This document shows, piece by piece, positions 1-11,915 of a DNA stretch of 64,000 nucleotides. The DNA lies in contig OW121741.1 in assembly GCA_933228675.1 (NCBI GenBank), positions 36,485,952 through 36,549,951 on the forward strand. The letters run 5' to 3'. The DNA is from Stomorhina lunata. Taxonomy: Eukaryota > Arthropoda > Insecta > Diptera > Rhiniidae. The notes beneath the pieces were generated by a model. That model did no database searches. It was not told where the DNA came from and saw only the letters and a program-made list of their open reading frames with translations. Both the position numbers and the translations under genes were made by a program. Numbering within the stretch: position 1 is the first letter of the stretch; each line of letters starts with the position of its first letter.

Positions 1-747
1 AAAGTTGACGATAGGAAGACATTTCTAAAGAAAAGTTGATGATAGGAAGATTTATCTTAAGAAAAGTTGACGATAGGAAGATTTTTCTTAAGAAAAGTTG
101 ACGATAGGAACATATTTCTTAAGAAAAATTGACGAAAAGAATAACTTTCTGAAAAAAAAGTTGACGATAGGAAGACTTTTCTTAAGAAAAGTTGACGACA
201 GGAAGACTTTTCTTAAGAAAAGTTGACGATAGGTAGACTTTTATTAAGAAAAGTTAACGATAGGAAGACTTTTCTTAAGAAAAGTTAACGATAGGAAGAC
301 TTTTCTTAAGAAAAGTTGACAATAGGAAGACTACTCTTAAGAAAAGTTGACGATAGGAAGACTTTTCTTAAAAAAATGACGATAGGAAGACTTTTCTTTA
401 GAAAAGTTGACGATACGAAGACTTTTCTTAAGAAAAGTTGACAATAGGAAGACTTTTCTAAAGAAAAGTTGACGTTAGGAAGACTTTTCTTAAGAAAAGT
501 TGACGTTAGGAAGACTTTTCTTAAGAAAAGTTGACGTTAGGAAGACTTTTCTTAAGAAAAGTTGACGTTAGGAAGACTTTTCTTAAGAAAAGTTGACGTT
601 AGGAAGACTTTTCTTAAGAAAAGTTGACGTTAGGAAGACTTTTCTTAAGAAAAGTTGACTTTAGGAAGACTTTTCTTAAGAAAAGTTGACGTTAGGAAGA
701 CTTTTCTTAAGAAAAGTTGATGTTAGGAAGACTTTTCTTAAGAAAAA
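1..747 (+). repeat. 31-bp satellite A, array 1
   Basis: About 24 tandem copies of a 31-bp unit containing the palindrome TTCTTAAGAA followed by AAGTTGACGATAGGAAGAC. The array is cut by the window start. Most units carry AGACTTTT rather than AGACATTT, and from about 470 onward the units switch to a GACGTTAGG variant, so neighbouring units have been homogenised locally. There are no spacers and no coding capacity. The same family recurs in three more arrays to the right. Confidence 0.97.
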
Positions 748-3100
748 TTTGTCTTTAAAAATTATTTAAGAATATTATCGTTATTGACTCTTGTGGTCAG
801 TTGGGTAACTGGTTGCATCAATAATTAAGTTTGTGTATGTGTGACCAACAACAACATCTGACACCTGTTGCATTGTTTGTTATTTTTGTATTATTCATTG
901 AATTTTTCTTTTTTAATTTATTTATAAATTCTGTTGATTTAAGAATAAATTTTTAGCAAAAAAAAAATTTAAAATTGAAAATAGTTAATAAAAAAATAAA
1001 GCTTGTGTAAGGGAAAATTTCGTGAATATATTTAAAAACTAAATTAAATTCCTGAATAATTTGAAAAGAAATTTTTTAGGCCTTGATCTTGAATAATTTG
1101 ATGTTATAATGATTTTTGTAAAATTATCTGTAGGAAAATGTGAATCTGGCAACTAATAAATTTAAATATTTTGGCAATTATTACGTTTCTGTAGAAAAAT
1201 CTAAATCTAAATAAATTTAAATAATTTGGCAACTGGGTTGCCGCCTGTTTCAAAACTAAACCCATTTTAACTTGTATGGCATTATTTCGAAATTTTCTAA
1301 AAACTTTTCGTATTTTTTCATTACATTTTTCCACATTAATAGACTCAAGCGGGGAGGAATGACAAGCAGGCGGACAAAAGGAAATTGACTAAAAAAAATT
1401 GTCAAATAACATGCATGCATTGTCATGCAGTTGGATTTTGAAAATGCGGCACAAAAATGGCAAGAATGGATATGTATATATTTTTGTTGTTTTTTGCAGT
1501 TGTTTTCGTTATTGAGATTTATTACAAATTTGACATAGCAACAAATCGACGATAAGCTCAAACAAAAGAATAAATAGAAAAAAAAACGATAGTTACTAAC
1601 CGCCGACATATTTTTAACGCCGTACATTTTTATCGTGAAGCGGCTTGGCTTATGGCAAACCTTGACTTGCTACACATTTTCTAGGTCGGCTTAATTTCAA
1701 CTCCGTCTATTTTCATCATGAAGCGGCTTGGCTTATTTTAAACCTTAACTTGCCACACATTTTCTAGGTCAGTCTTTTTTCATCAAAAATTTTTCACAAT
1801 AACTTTAAAAATTGTTTATTCAAAGAATTTTATTCGTCTTTAACTTCTTTTATTATTTCAACTGCGTTATTTGTAATTTTCGCCCGCCTCTGATCTCTAT
1901 CTGCGGTCGAATAATTTTAATTTATGGTTTCAACATGTGTTTGTTTTATTGTTTTATGTTGTTGCATTTTAAATATTTGCCATAAATTCGTATGAGGTGA
2001 GATTAAAAATATTTTCTTGCATGATATGAATATCCACAAAACAATTTGCGAAAATGTTAAAAATAAATTTTTAGTGCGTCATTGCTATTGAAAGAACGAG
2101 AAATTAGAAATTAACGTCAAATAATAATGTCAATGTTCTGAATAAGTTAGCAACAAGATTAATATAATAACCCTTAAGGGGGTGTTATATTACCGGATAT
2201 GATAATGAATTGAATTGAAATAAAATGATAAAATTAATAAATTTAATAGTTACTATAACAAATAGAGACCGAATTTCATGAAATATTAAGGAATATCCGT
2301 GCTTAAAATAGAACAGATTTTTTTTTGAAATCTCCAGAGGCCGTTACTTCAACCATAAAAGGCAAATATTACCAAAGTTGCCCACCTCGTGTATGTAAAG
2401 CCTTTAGGTCCGTATAACTTTCAACAATTTGGTCTGATCGGAAAGATTTTTAAATTTTGGAAAACTTAAGAAAATTAAGAAAAATCATTCTTTGCTGTAC
2501 GACCTTATCTCTAATAGTTTAAGAGATATTTGACTTCAAACATTTTCTTATCGAATTTTTTGGCATGACTCCTGGCCCTTTTTGGCTTATAAATCTTTTT
2601 TGGTAAAAGGGAAAATTTTTTAATAAATACTGTAAAATTGCTGATAAATTTCTTAACAAATTAGAAAAAAACATTCTTAATTATGTAAACTTTATAATAC
2701 AGAAAAATTCTTCAAAGTTTGTGTTCAGAAAAAAGACTGAAAAATTTTTTTTTTTTTTTCAAAAAAAAAGTAACTTTATTTTTTCTAAAATTTTGAAAAA
2801 TTTCTTCAAAATACTTAAATTCGTTCAAATATTTTCTAAAAGATTAGGCTTTAGAGATGCGTATAACCTATATTATGAAAAAATTTGGACATGTATCCCA
2901 CAATCAACGTTGGTCGAAAATCAGCAATTTTTAGACAAAATTTGAGTTTTTGGTGTCTGCAAAATAAAATTGATCAGGGATTTCAAAACTTTTCTTAATT
3001 AAATTGTATTAAGTATAATGTTCTTAAGGTCTAGGCAAAAATCTAAATAGGGTCCGGCGCTTAATGGGGTAACACGGCTCGTTTTTATTAAAAATAAAAT
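748..3100. other. AT-rich non-coding DNA
   Basis: No gene is recognisable. The open frames here are short, biased to Phe, Lys and Asn, and resemble no family known to me. A roughly 55-bp stretch containing GAAGCGGCTTGGCTTA occurs twice in direct orientation (about 1637-1690 and 1719-1772). A short palindrome, CCCTTAAGGG, lies near 2170. If the flippase exon at 25312-26375 belongs to a functional gene, this is probably intronic. Confidence 0.6.
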
Positions 3101-3104
3101 TATC

Positions 3105-3835
3105 GAAAAGCTTATCCTTCTATATTCAAAAATCTTAATTAAAATTCCAAAACTCATTCCGAAATTTATATTTCTGAATTTCTAACACATTTGCCTATAT
3201 TGTGTTCAAAAAATGGTGGCAATAACTTGTTTAGTTTTAGAGATTTTTGCGAAAAATTACGAAGTAATGTAAAAAAATTACAAAAATTTATTACAAAAGT
3301 GCACTTTTCTGTATTAAAAAATGTTAATTATTCAGAACTCGTTCTGAAATTTATATTTCTGAATTTCTTATACTGTATAAAAAAATGTTTTTAATACCTT
3401 GTTTAGTTTTAGAGATTTGTTGCGAAAAATTAGAAAGTAATATTAAAAGTTATAATTTATTACAAAAAGTGTACTTTTCTGTATTAAAAAAATTTTATTG
3501 AAATTTCTGAAATTTATATTTCTAATATTCTAATATATTGGTCTATACTGTGTCCGAAAAGTGGTCTTAATATCTTGTTTAGTTTTACAGATTTGTTGCC
3601 AAAAATTACAAAGTAATATTAAAAGTTATAATTTATTACAAAAAGTGTACTTTTCTGTATTAAAAACATTTTATCGAAATTTTAGAACTCGTTCTGAAAT
3701 TTATATTTCTAAAATTCTAATATATTGGGGTATACTGTGTCCCAAAAATGGCCCTAATATCTTGTTTAGTTTCAGAGATTTGTTGCGAAAAATTACAAAG
3801 TAATATTAAGAAATTATAGAAATTTATTGTTGTGC
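3105..3835 (+). repeat. Degenerate tandem repeat, 172-187 bp
   Basis: Four diverged copies anchored by CTTGTTTAGTTTTAGAGATT at about 3226, 3398, 3574 and 3761, giving spacings of 172, 176 and 187 bp. Each copy also carries a related TTATTACAAAA-GTG-ACTTTTCTGTATT stretch and an AACTCGTTCTGAAATTTATATTTCT stretch. Small open frames inside are by-products of the repeat. Confidence 0.85.
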
Positions 3836-3949
3836 ACTTTTTTGACAAAAGTCTTAAATCAATTTCAAAATTGTAAAAAATGTTAAAGCTCATTTAAAAG
3901 TATATAAAACTCCCTTTCCATTGATGTATAACATGTCTTCCTTATCATA

Positions 3950-4480
3950 TTTTGGTTACCTGTAGGCTAACGAAGGCCTTGTGAAATAAAAAGGGAAAGA
4001 TTTAGTTTTCCTTTGAATTTATTTAAAATTAAATATATTTCGATTTAAAAAGAAATAATATCTGTGCCATACACTTTGGGCATCTGAATCTTCAAGTCAG
4101 CGCTCTTTTACTTAAAGATCATTTGGAAACACGCCTATGTCGCCTTAGAAATGATCGCAATCGGCCATTGACATCAATAGCATCTGAAACACCAGATTAA
4201 GTTTTAACTTTTGAATAAGCCAATTACTGTTCCGAATCGAGTGAACCGAAAAACGATATTCTTAATGTGGATATATCCTTACTAAAAGGTAAGGAGGGTC
4301 TGTTGACATAAAAAGGGGAAGGTTTCCCCTTTTCTTTGACCTGCAAAGAAATGATGTTTGTGCTATTCACATTTGGGCATCTGAATCTTCAAATCAATAT
4401 GGTATTCCTCTCGAAGATCAACAATCTTTAACATAAAGATCACGTTCGAAATGATCGCAAACGAGCATTGACATCGTCAA
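3950..4480 (+). repeat. Two-copy direct duplication upstream of array 2
   Basis: Segments at about 3980-4185 and 4300-4480 are diverged direct duplicates. Both carry an AAAAAGGGGAAAG-like stretch, then AGAAATAATATCTGTGC or its counterpart, GGGCATCTGAATCTTCAA, AAATGATCGCAA and CATTGACATC. The second copy runs straight into the 31-bp satellite. No coding function is seen. Confidence 0.75.
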
Positions 4481-5509
4481 CATTTCTTAAGAAAAGTTGA
4501 TGATAGGAAGACATTTCTTAAGAAAAGTTGACGATAGGAAGACATTTCTTAAGAAAAGTTGACGATAGACATTTCTTAAGAAAAGTTGACGACAGGAAAA
4601 CATTTCTTAAGAAAAGTTGACGATGGGAAGACATTTCTTAAGAAAAGTTGACGATAGGAAGACATTTCTTAAGAAAAGTTGACGATAGGAAGACATTTCT
4701 TAAGAAAAGTTGACGATAGGAAGACATTTCTTAAGAAAAGTTGACGATAGGAAGACATTTCTTAAGAAAAGTTGACGATGGGAAGACATTTCTTAAGAAA
4801 AGTTGACGATAGGAAGACATTTCTTAAGAAAAGTTGACGATAGGAAGACATTTCTTAAGAAAAGTTGACGATAGGAAGACATTTCTTAAGAAAAGTTGAC
4901 GATAGGAAGACATTTCTTAAGAAAAGTTGACGACAGGAAAACATTTCTTAAGAAAAGTTAACGATGGGAAGACATTTCTTAAGAAAAGTTGACGACAGGA
5001 AAACATTTCTTAAGAAAAATTGACGATAGGAAGAGGTTTCTTAAGAAAAGTTGACGATAGGAAGACATTTCTTAAGAAAAGTTGACGATAGGAAGACATT
5101 TCTTAAGAAAAGTTGACGATAGGAAGACATTTCTTAAGAAAAGTTGACGATAGGAAGACATTTCTTAAGAAAAGTTGACGATAGGAAGACATTTCTTAAG
5201 AAAAGTTGACGATAAGAAGACATTTCTTAAGAAAAGTTGACGATAGGAAGACATTTCTTAAGAAAAGTTGACGATAAGAAGACATTTCTTAAGAAAAGTT
5301 GACGATAGGAAGACTTTTCTTGACGATAGGAAGACTTTTCTTAAGAAAAGTTGACGATAGGAAGACATTTCTTAAGAAAAGTTGACGATAAGAAGACATT
5401 TCTTAAGAAAAGTTGACGATAGGAAGACTTTTCTTAAGAAAAGTTGACGATAGGAAGACTTTTCTTAAGAAAAGTTGACGATAGGGAGACATTTCTTAAG
5501 AAAAGTTGA
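4481..5509 (+). repeat. 31-bp satellite A, array 2
   Basis: About 33 units of the AGACATTTCTTAAG form, with few changes (GATGGG, GACAGG, GATAAG). The unit length was measured directly as 31 bp (for example 4681 to 4712). A truncated unit sits near 5319, where TTCTT joins directly to GACGATAGG. Confidence 0.97.
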
Positions 5510-6958
5510 AAGTAAAATCCGTCTAACAAGTGATTGTTGTATAAACCTATCGATTCTATGACTCATTCAAAAGATGTCGTCAAATGATATTGCCAACACG
5601 TGCAAAGCCGGGTTCATGCGCATTGAGAAGTAACACTCAGACAAATACAAATCTATATATAGGAGACTTCTTTGAAAATGAGTTAGTTAAGAAATGAAAG
5701 TTAAAGTAAAGTTGCGCCCTCTGGTGTTAGAAAGACGCATTACTTATATTTCTACAACTAATATTATTTCTTTACATCGACGGCATTTTTTGCTGAAGTG
5801 CTTAGCGTCGCGCGGTGGGTGGTAGAAAAATATAATGGAAATAAATCCGCAATTTCTAAAACGTTGGGCGGATTAAAAAAATATTATGTGCATATATTAG
5901 AAGTGTTGTCGAGCTCAAGTTTTGAACCTAGAAAGCCAAGATTTTACTCGGGCGGCACAATTAGCCCCTAAAGTAGGGCACTTCAAGCTAAGAAATCACT
6001 TAAAACGAAATATAATTGCCATTTCCCAACCGATTTGAAGAATTATGCTATATAACGAATACATAGGTCAATATCTAAAAAAAACATCGCGCCAAGCATA
6101 TCCTATCTCTTACGGTTTTAAAGATATTCGACTTCAAAAATTAGAATTTTTAATTTTTTTCCTATACTACACCGATTTTTTTTTACTAAAATCTAAACTA
6201 TATATGACCCGATTGCAAACATTCTTCCCAAGGCTACTTTATTGAAGAAACTCAATTGTTTATAATGTCGTATGTTAGAAGTTTGAAACATTTTTATCCC
6301 ACTGTGCCATGGTTAAGGCTAAAAATCGAAGGTTAGGTAAGTCATTTTAAGAATTCGCCTCTACCGACTTCTACATATTCCGTTCGACCAATGTTTTGAT
6401 TTGTTTATGTGTCATCGATCGGACCAAGTAGTAGTTGGAAGAGGCGAATATCCGAAAAAATTTCATATAGATCGAAAATATTCCTGATAATAAAGTGACA
6501 ATTCAAGATAATAGAATTTAGGGGCATGTTAACGATCGGTCACATTTTAACAGGCTAGTTATAAGAGACTTTAAAGTGGAAAGTTGTCGCTCTACATATT
6601 TTAGTCGATAAAACGTGACCTTGGACCAGGTTAAGTAAAGTTAAGAGTAAATGAAAAATTCAAAAGGTACCCACTAAAAGGGACCGGATAAGATAAGATT
6701 TCTAAAATGGTAATGGAAACAATACAATGCGACTACACTTAAACTTAAATTTTACATTTTCTAGATGAATAGACAAAATTACTTTGTGACAAATAATGAA
6801 AAATGCTGTGTTACTACTTTAAACGTCACACTTTAACAGACGTGTCATACATTCCGATAGAAATAGTTTTAGCTTCTAGAGAATCTGTTAAATTTTAACG
6901 ATTTCACGATTATTGCAATTCAAATTTTCAAATCTAAAAAAAATATGAGATTTATTCC
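5510..6958. other. Non-coding spacer between arrays 2 and 3
   Basis: No gene is recognised. The longest open frame (66 codons at 6045) has no recognisable family features. The last 31 bp (about 6928-6959, AAATCTAAAAAAAATATGAG and following) are repeated in diverged form just after array 3. Confidence 0.5.
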
Positions 6959-8047
6959 AATTTCTTAAGAAAAGTTGACGATAGGAAGACATTTCTTAAG
7001 AAAAGTTGACGATAGGAAGACATTTCTTAAGGAAAGTTGACGATAGGAAGACATTTCTTAAGAAAAGTTGACGGTTGGAAGACATTTCTTAAGAAAAGTT
7101 GACGACAGGAAGACATTTCTTAAGAAAAGTTGACGATAGGAAGATATTTCTTAAGAAAAGTTGACGTTAGGAAGACATTTCTTAAGAAAAGTTACCGTTA
7201 GGAGGACATTTCTTAAGAAAAGTTGACGTAAGGAAGACATTTCTTAAGAAAAGTTGACGTTAGGAAGACATATCTTGAGAAAAGTTGACGTTAGGAAGAC
7301 ATTACTTAAGAAAAGTTGACGTTAAGAGGACATTTCTTAAGAAAAGTTGATGATAGGAAGACATTTCTTAAGAAAAGTTGACGGTAGGAAGACATTTCTT
7401 AAGAAAAGTTGACGATAGGAAGACATTTCTTAAGAAAAGTTGACGATAGGAAGATATTTCTTAAGAAAAGTTGACGTTAGGAAGACATTTCTTAAGCAAA
7501 GTTGACGCTAGGAAGACATTTCTTAAGAAAAGTAGACGATATGAAGACATTTCTTAAGAAAAGTTGACGTTAGGAAGATATTTCTTAAGAAAAGTTGACG
7601 TTAGGTAGACATTTCTTAAGAAAAGTTGACGTTAGGAAGACATTTCTTAAGAAAAGTTGACGTTAGGAAGACATTTCTTAAGAAAAGTTGACGTTAGGAA
7701 GACATTTCTTAAGAAAAGTTGATGTTAGGAAGACATTTCTTAAGAAAAGTTGACGTAAGGAAGACATTTCTTAAGAAAAATTGACGTTAGGAAGACATTT
7801 CTTAAGAAAAGTTGACGTTAGGAAGACATTTCTTAAGAAAAGCTGACGTTAAGAAGACATTTCTTAAGAAAAGTTGACGTTAGGAAGACATTTCTTAAGA
7901 AAAGTTGACGTTAGGAAGACGTTTCTTAAGAAAAGTTGACGTTAGGAAGACAATTCTTAAAAAAAGTTGACGTTAGGAAGATATTTCTTAAGAAAAGTTG
8001 ACGTTGGGAAGACATTTCTTAAGAAAGTTGACGTTAGGAAGACATTT
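6959..8047 (+). repeat. 31-bp satellite A, array 3
   Basis: About 35 units. The left part has the GACGATAGG form and the right part is dominated by GACGTTAGG, the same variant that dominates the right part of array 1. The array is bracketed by a roughly 33-bp diverged direct repeat of non-satellite DNA (about 6928-6959 and 8052-8088). Confidence 0.97.
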
Positions 8048-8616
8048 AATTAAAATCTAAAAAAAAATATGAAATTCATTCCATTTCCGAACGGAATTGA
8101 GTTCTGTGACATGGATGTATATTTATTTACATGAACTAGACATTATGGATGACTTTTTTGACACAAAATAAGTTAACAATATTTACAAATTGTTACTCAC
8201 TTAATTAAAACCTTCACGCTGCTAAAATATAAAATTAAATAAATTTGTTAGTAAAGAAAAAAATTAAAAATTATTAAACAATTATTTATTTGTATGGAAA
8301 TAAATTAAAATTTTGAAAACTTTTTAAAAGTTTATGTAGATTCCATTCGATTTCTTAAGAGATCTAAATGTATATTTATCTACATACTAACGTTTAAATA
8401 TCTTGATTCTTTCCAAATCTTTAAAACTGAAGAAGATCTCAAAACAAAAATCAAATTTGAATCTAAATTAGATAATTTTGAACTTGTACTTCCTAAAGAT
8501 AAGTAAGTACTTCTAAAGATGCATAAGTGCCAGTTGAAAAAAAACCGACAAAAGGGAGACCTAGTGGATACAGATAATTCGGGTAAGATGAATTCAATGG
8601 TGCTAACCATTTTTTT
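8048..8616. other. Non-coding spacer
   Basis: AT-rich DNA with no recognisable gene. It begins with the second copy of the sequence that also precedes array 3. A 76-codon minus-strand frame at 8380-8610 shows no recognisable features. Confidence 0.5.
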
Positions 8617-9036
8617 AGGTTAGCTCTAGTTTTCGAGATATAGCTTTATAAAAAATGGAGGAGGCCGCGCAATAAATATTCGCGTAAATCGAAAACTGTT
8701 TAGTTTCTTAAACTAAGTAAAAAATTAAAATTCGGTAACCAAATTATCTTTCAGGAACAGTAATCATTTTTTTAATCCGATCAGTCGTTTTGAAAATTAA
8801 TTTTTGCAAAAAAAATATTTTTGAATATTCAAATTTTTGTGATTTAAAAAAAATATTTCCAAAACGACTGATCGGATTAAAAACATAATTAGTGTTCCTG
8901 AAAGATAATTCTGTTGCCGAATTTCGAATTTTCTACTTAGTTCAAGAAAGTAAACAGTTTTCGAGTTACGCGAATATTTATTACACAGCTCCACCATATT
9001 TTCATATTGTTATATTTCGAAAACTAGAGCTAACCT
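8617..9036. mobile_element. Hairpin (foldback/MITE-like) element, 420 bp
   Basis: The left end reads AGGTTAGCTCTAGTTTTCGA and the right end is its reverse complement, ending TCGAAAACTAGAGCTAACCT. The arms stay complementary, with mismatches, for about 180 bp. Matching stretches include AACTAAGTA/TACTTAGTT, TATCTTTCAGGAAC/GTTCCTGAAAGATA and AATCCGATCAGTCGTTTT/AAAACGACTGATCGGATT. They surround a central AT-rich loop of about 45 bp. No open frame of note lies inside, so it is non-autonomous. No clear target-site duplication was found. A partial extra end-like copy (CTAGAGCTGAT) lies at about 9069. Confidence 0.8.
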
Positions 9037-9689
9037 CCTCCGTTTTTTTAACGCTATACCTCGCAAACTAGAGCTGATAGTGCGGAATTAAACTTTTTCT
9101 CCCAACCAAATTTTTCTATTTCTCCTCACAATATTCGCTTGCATTTTATTCATATTTAGACTCTATTTTATCAAAACTCTATTTGAATTTGTGCGTTTTA
9201 TTGGTTTGGCTTGACGTCTTCTTAGCCATTAAACGCCATTAAAGTAAATTGTCTGTATGTCTATTTGTCTGTATATTTTTGTTGGTATATAAATTTTTCA
9301 TTAAATATTTACACACATTTGAGTATTTATGTTTTGAATTTATGCGTATTTGGTTATTTGGCCATAATACTCGTATACAAATAAATATTTATGTTAACTT
9401 TTTGTCTGTCTATCTGTCTGTCCGTCCGTCACGTGTACTTGTACTTTTTTTCACATCGACATAAATATTTTATTCATTTATTTAGTTTAAAAGTAAATAA
9501 AATAACAAAAAAATTAGGTCATGTTTGTCTTTGACCGTCAAAAAAACGAGTGTTTTATAGAATTTGGTTCAACTGCATGTTAAGAATAACGATAAATTAT
9601 TTAGCACTTCATTTATGTTGGCACAGAAAAAGCGAAAGGCCAGCAATTTTGAGGCCTTCTTCAAATTTGTAATTTTGTAAATTTTGTAA
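9037..9689. other. Non-coding spacer with TGTC/GTCC simple repeats
   Basis: AT-rich DNA with runs of the form TGTCTGTATGTC near 9250 and CTGTCTGTCCGTCCGTC near 9415. No gene is recognised; the 71-codon frame at 9249 simply reads through the simple repeat. Confidence 0.5.
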
Positions 9690-11850
9690 ATTTCTTAAGA
9701 AAAGTTGACGATAGGAAGATATTTATTAAGAAAATTTAACGACTGGAAGACATTTCTTAAGAAAGGTTGAAGATAGGAAGACATTTATTAAGAAAAGTTG
9801 AACAAAGAAAGACATTTCTTAGGAAAAGTTAACGATAGGAAGACATTTCCTAAGAAAAGTTGACGATTGGGAGACATTTCTTAAGAAAAGTTGACGAAAG
9901 GAAGACATTTCTTAAGAAAAGTTGACGATAGGAAGACATTTCCTAAGAAAAGTTGACGATAGGAAGACAGTTCTTAAGAAAACTTGACGATAGGAAGACA
10001 GTTCTTAAGAAAACTTGACGATAGGAAGACATTTCTTAAGAAAAGTTGACGATAGGAAGATATTTCTTAAGAAAAGTTAACGATAGGAAAATATTTCTTA
10101 AGAAATGTTGACAATAGGAAGACATTTCTTAAGAAAAATTGACGATAGAAGGACATTTCTGAAGAAAAGTTGACGATAGGAAGACATATCTTAAGAAAAG
10201 TTGACGATAGGAAGACATTTTTTAAGAAAAGTTGACGATAGGAAGACATTCCTTAAGAAAAGTTAACGATAGTAATCCACTTCTTAAGAAAAGTTGACGA
10301 TAGGAAGACATTTCTTAAAAAAAGTTGACTAAAGGAAGACATTTCTTAGGAAAAGTTGACGATAGGAAGACATTTCTTAAGAAAAGTTGACGATAGGAAG
10401 ACTTTTCTTAAGAAAAGTTGACGATAGGAAGATTTTTCTTAAGAAAAGTTGACGACAGGAAGACTTTTTTTAAGAAATGTTGACGATAGGAAGACTTTTC
10501 TTATGAAAAGTTGACGTTAGGAAGACTTTTCTTAAGAAAAGTTGACGATAGGATGACTTTTCTTAAGAAAATTTTACGATAGGAAGACATTTTTTAAAAA
10601 ATGTTGACAATACGAAGGCATTTTTTAAGAAAAGTTGACGATAGGAAGACATTTCTTAAGAAAAGTTGACGATAGGAAGACATTTCATAAGAAAAGTTGA
10701 CGAGAGGAAGACATTTCTTAAGAAAAGTTGACGATAGGAAGACATTTCTTAAGAAAAGTTGACGATAGGAAGACATTTCTTAAGAAAAGTTGACGTTAGG
10801 AAGACATTTCTTAAGAAAAGATGACGATAGGAAGACATTTCTTAAGAAAAGTTGACGATAGGAAGACATTTCTTAAGAAAAGTTGAGAATAGGAAGACAT
10901 TTCTTAAGAAAAGTTGACGATAGGAGGACATTTCTTAAGAAAAGTATTCGATAGGAAGACTTTTCTTAAGAAAAGTTGACGATAGGAAGACTTTTCTTAA
11001 GAAAAGTTGACGATATGAAGACTTTTTTTAAGAAATGTTGACGATAGGAAGACTTTTCTTATGAAAAGTTGACGATAGGAAACTTTTCTTAAGAAAAGTT
11101 GACGATAGGAAGACTTTTTCTCTTACCTTACCTATTTTATTTTCTTAAGAAAATTTTACGATAGGAAGACATTTTTTAAAAAATGTTGACAATACGAAGG
11201 CATTTCTTAAGAAAAGTTGACGATAGAAAGACATTTCTTAAGAAAAGTTGACGATAGTAAGACACTTCTTAAGAAAAGTTGACGATAGGAAGACATTTCT
11301 TAAGAAAAGTTGACGATAGTAAGACACTTCTTAAGAAAAGTTGACGATAGGAAGACATTTCTTAAGAAAAGTTGACGATAGGAAGACATTTCTTAAGAAA
11401 AGTTGACGATAGGAAGACATTTCTTAAGAAAAGTTGACGATAAGAAGACATTTCTTAAGAAAAGTTAACGATAGGAAAATATTTCTTAAGAAAAGTTGAC
11501 AATTGGAAGACATTTCTTAAGAAAAGTTGACGATAGGAGGACATTTCTTAATAAAAGTTGACGGTAGGAAGAAACTTCCTAAGAAAAATTGACGATAGGA
11601 AGACATTTCTTAAGAAAATTTAAAGATATAAAGATATTTCTTAAGAAATGTTGACGATAGGAGGACATTTCTTAAGAAATGTTGACGATAGGAAGATATT
11701 TCTAAAGAAAAGTTTACGATAGGAAGATATTTCTAAAGAAAAGTTGACGAAAGGAAGATATTTCTGAAGAAAAGTTGACGATAGAAAGACATTTCTGAAA
11801 AAAATTTGACGATAGGAAGACATTTCTTATAAAATGTTGACGATAGGAAG
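9690..11850 (+). repeat. 31-bp satellite A, array 4
   Basis: The longest A array, about 70 units and the most degenerate. Blocks of AGACATTT and AGACTTTT units alternate. It is interrupted at about 11121-11145 by a short LINE 3'-end fragment and ends by running into a second LINE 3' fragment. Three minus-strand 60-codon frames in it are repeat artefacts. Confidence 0.96.
11119..11145 (+). mobile_element. Extremely short LINE 3'-end remnant inside satellite A
   Basis: The stretch TCTTACCTTACCTATTTT inside the satellite matches the 3' end of the Jockey-like LINE fragment at about 16359-16382. Satellite units resume immediately on both sides. It is best read as a severely 5'-truncated LINE insertion, although gene conversion or recombination could give the same picture. 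Confidence 0.55.
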
Positions 11851-11915
11851 ACCAAAACTTCGATGTACAGACCAAGTAGAAGAAAATCTTTCAAAACTTG
11901 GCCTACGACCTAAAG
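11848..11915 (+). mobile_element. LINE 3'-terminal fragment, (AAGT)n-tailed family
   Basis: One frame reads a DQVEENLSKLGLR peptide, matching the C-terminal tail of the LINE at 17640-17720 (DQVEENYSKLGLR). A short AAGTAAGT tail follows. The fragment joins satellite unit DNA directly on its left, so it was inserted at, or now defines, the edge of array 4. Confidence 0.7.
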
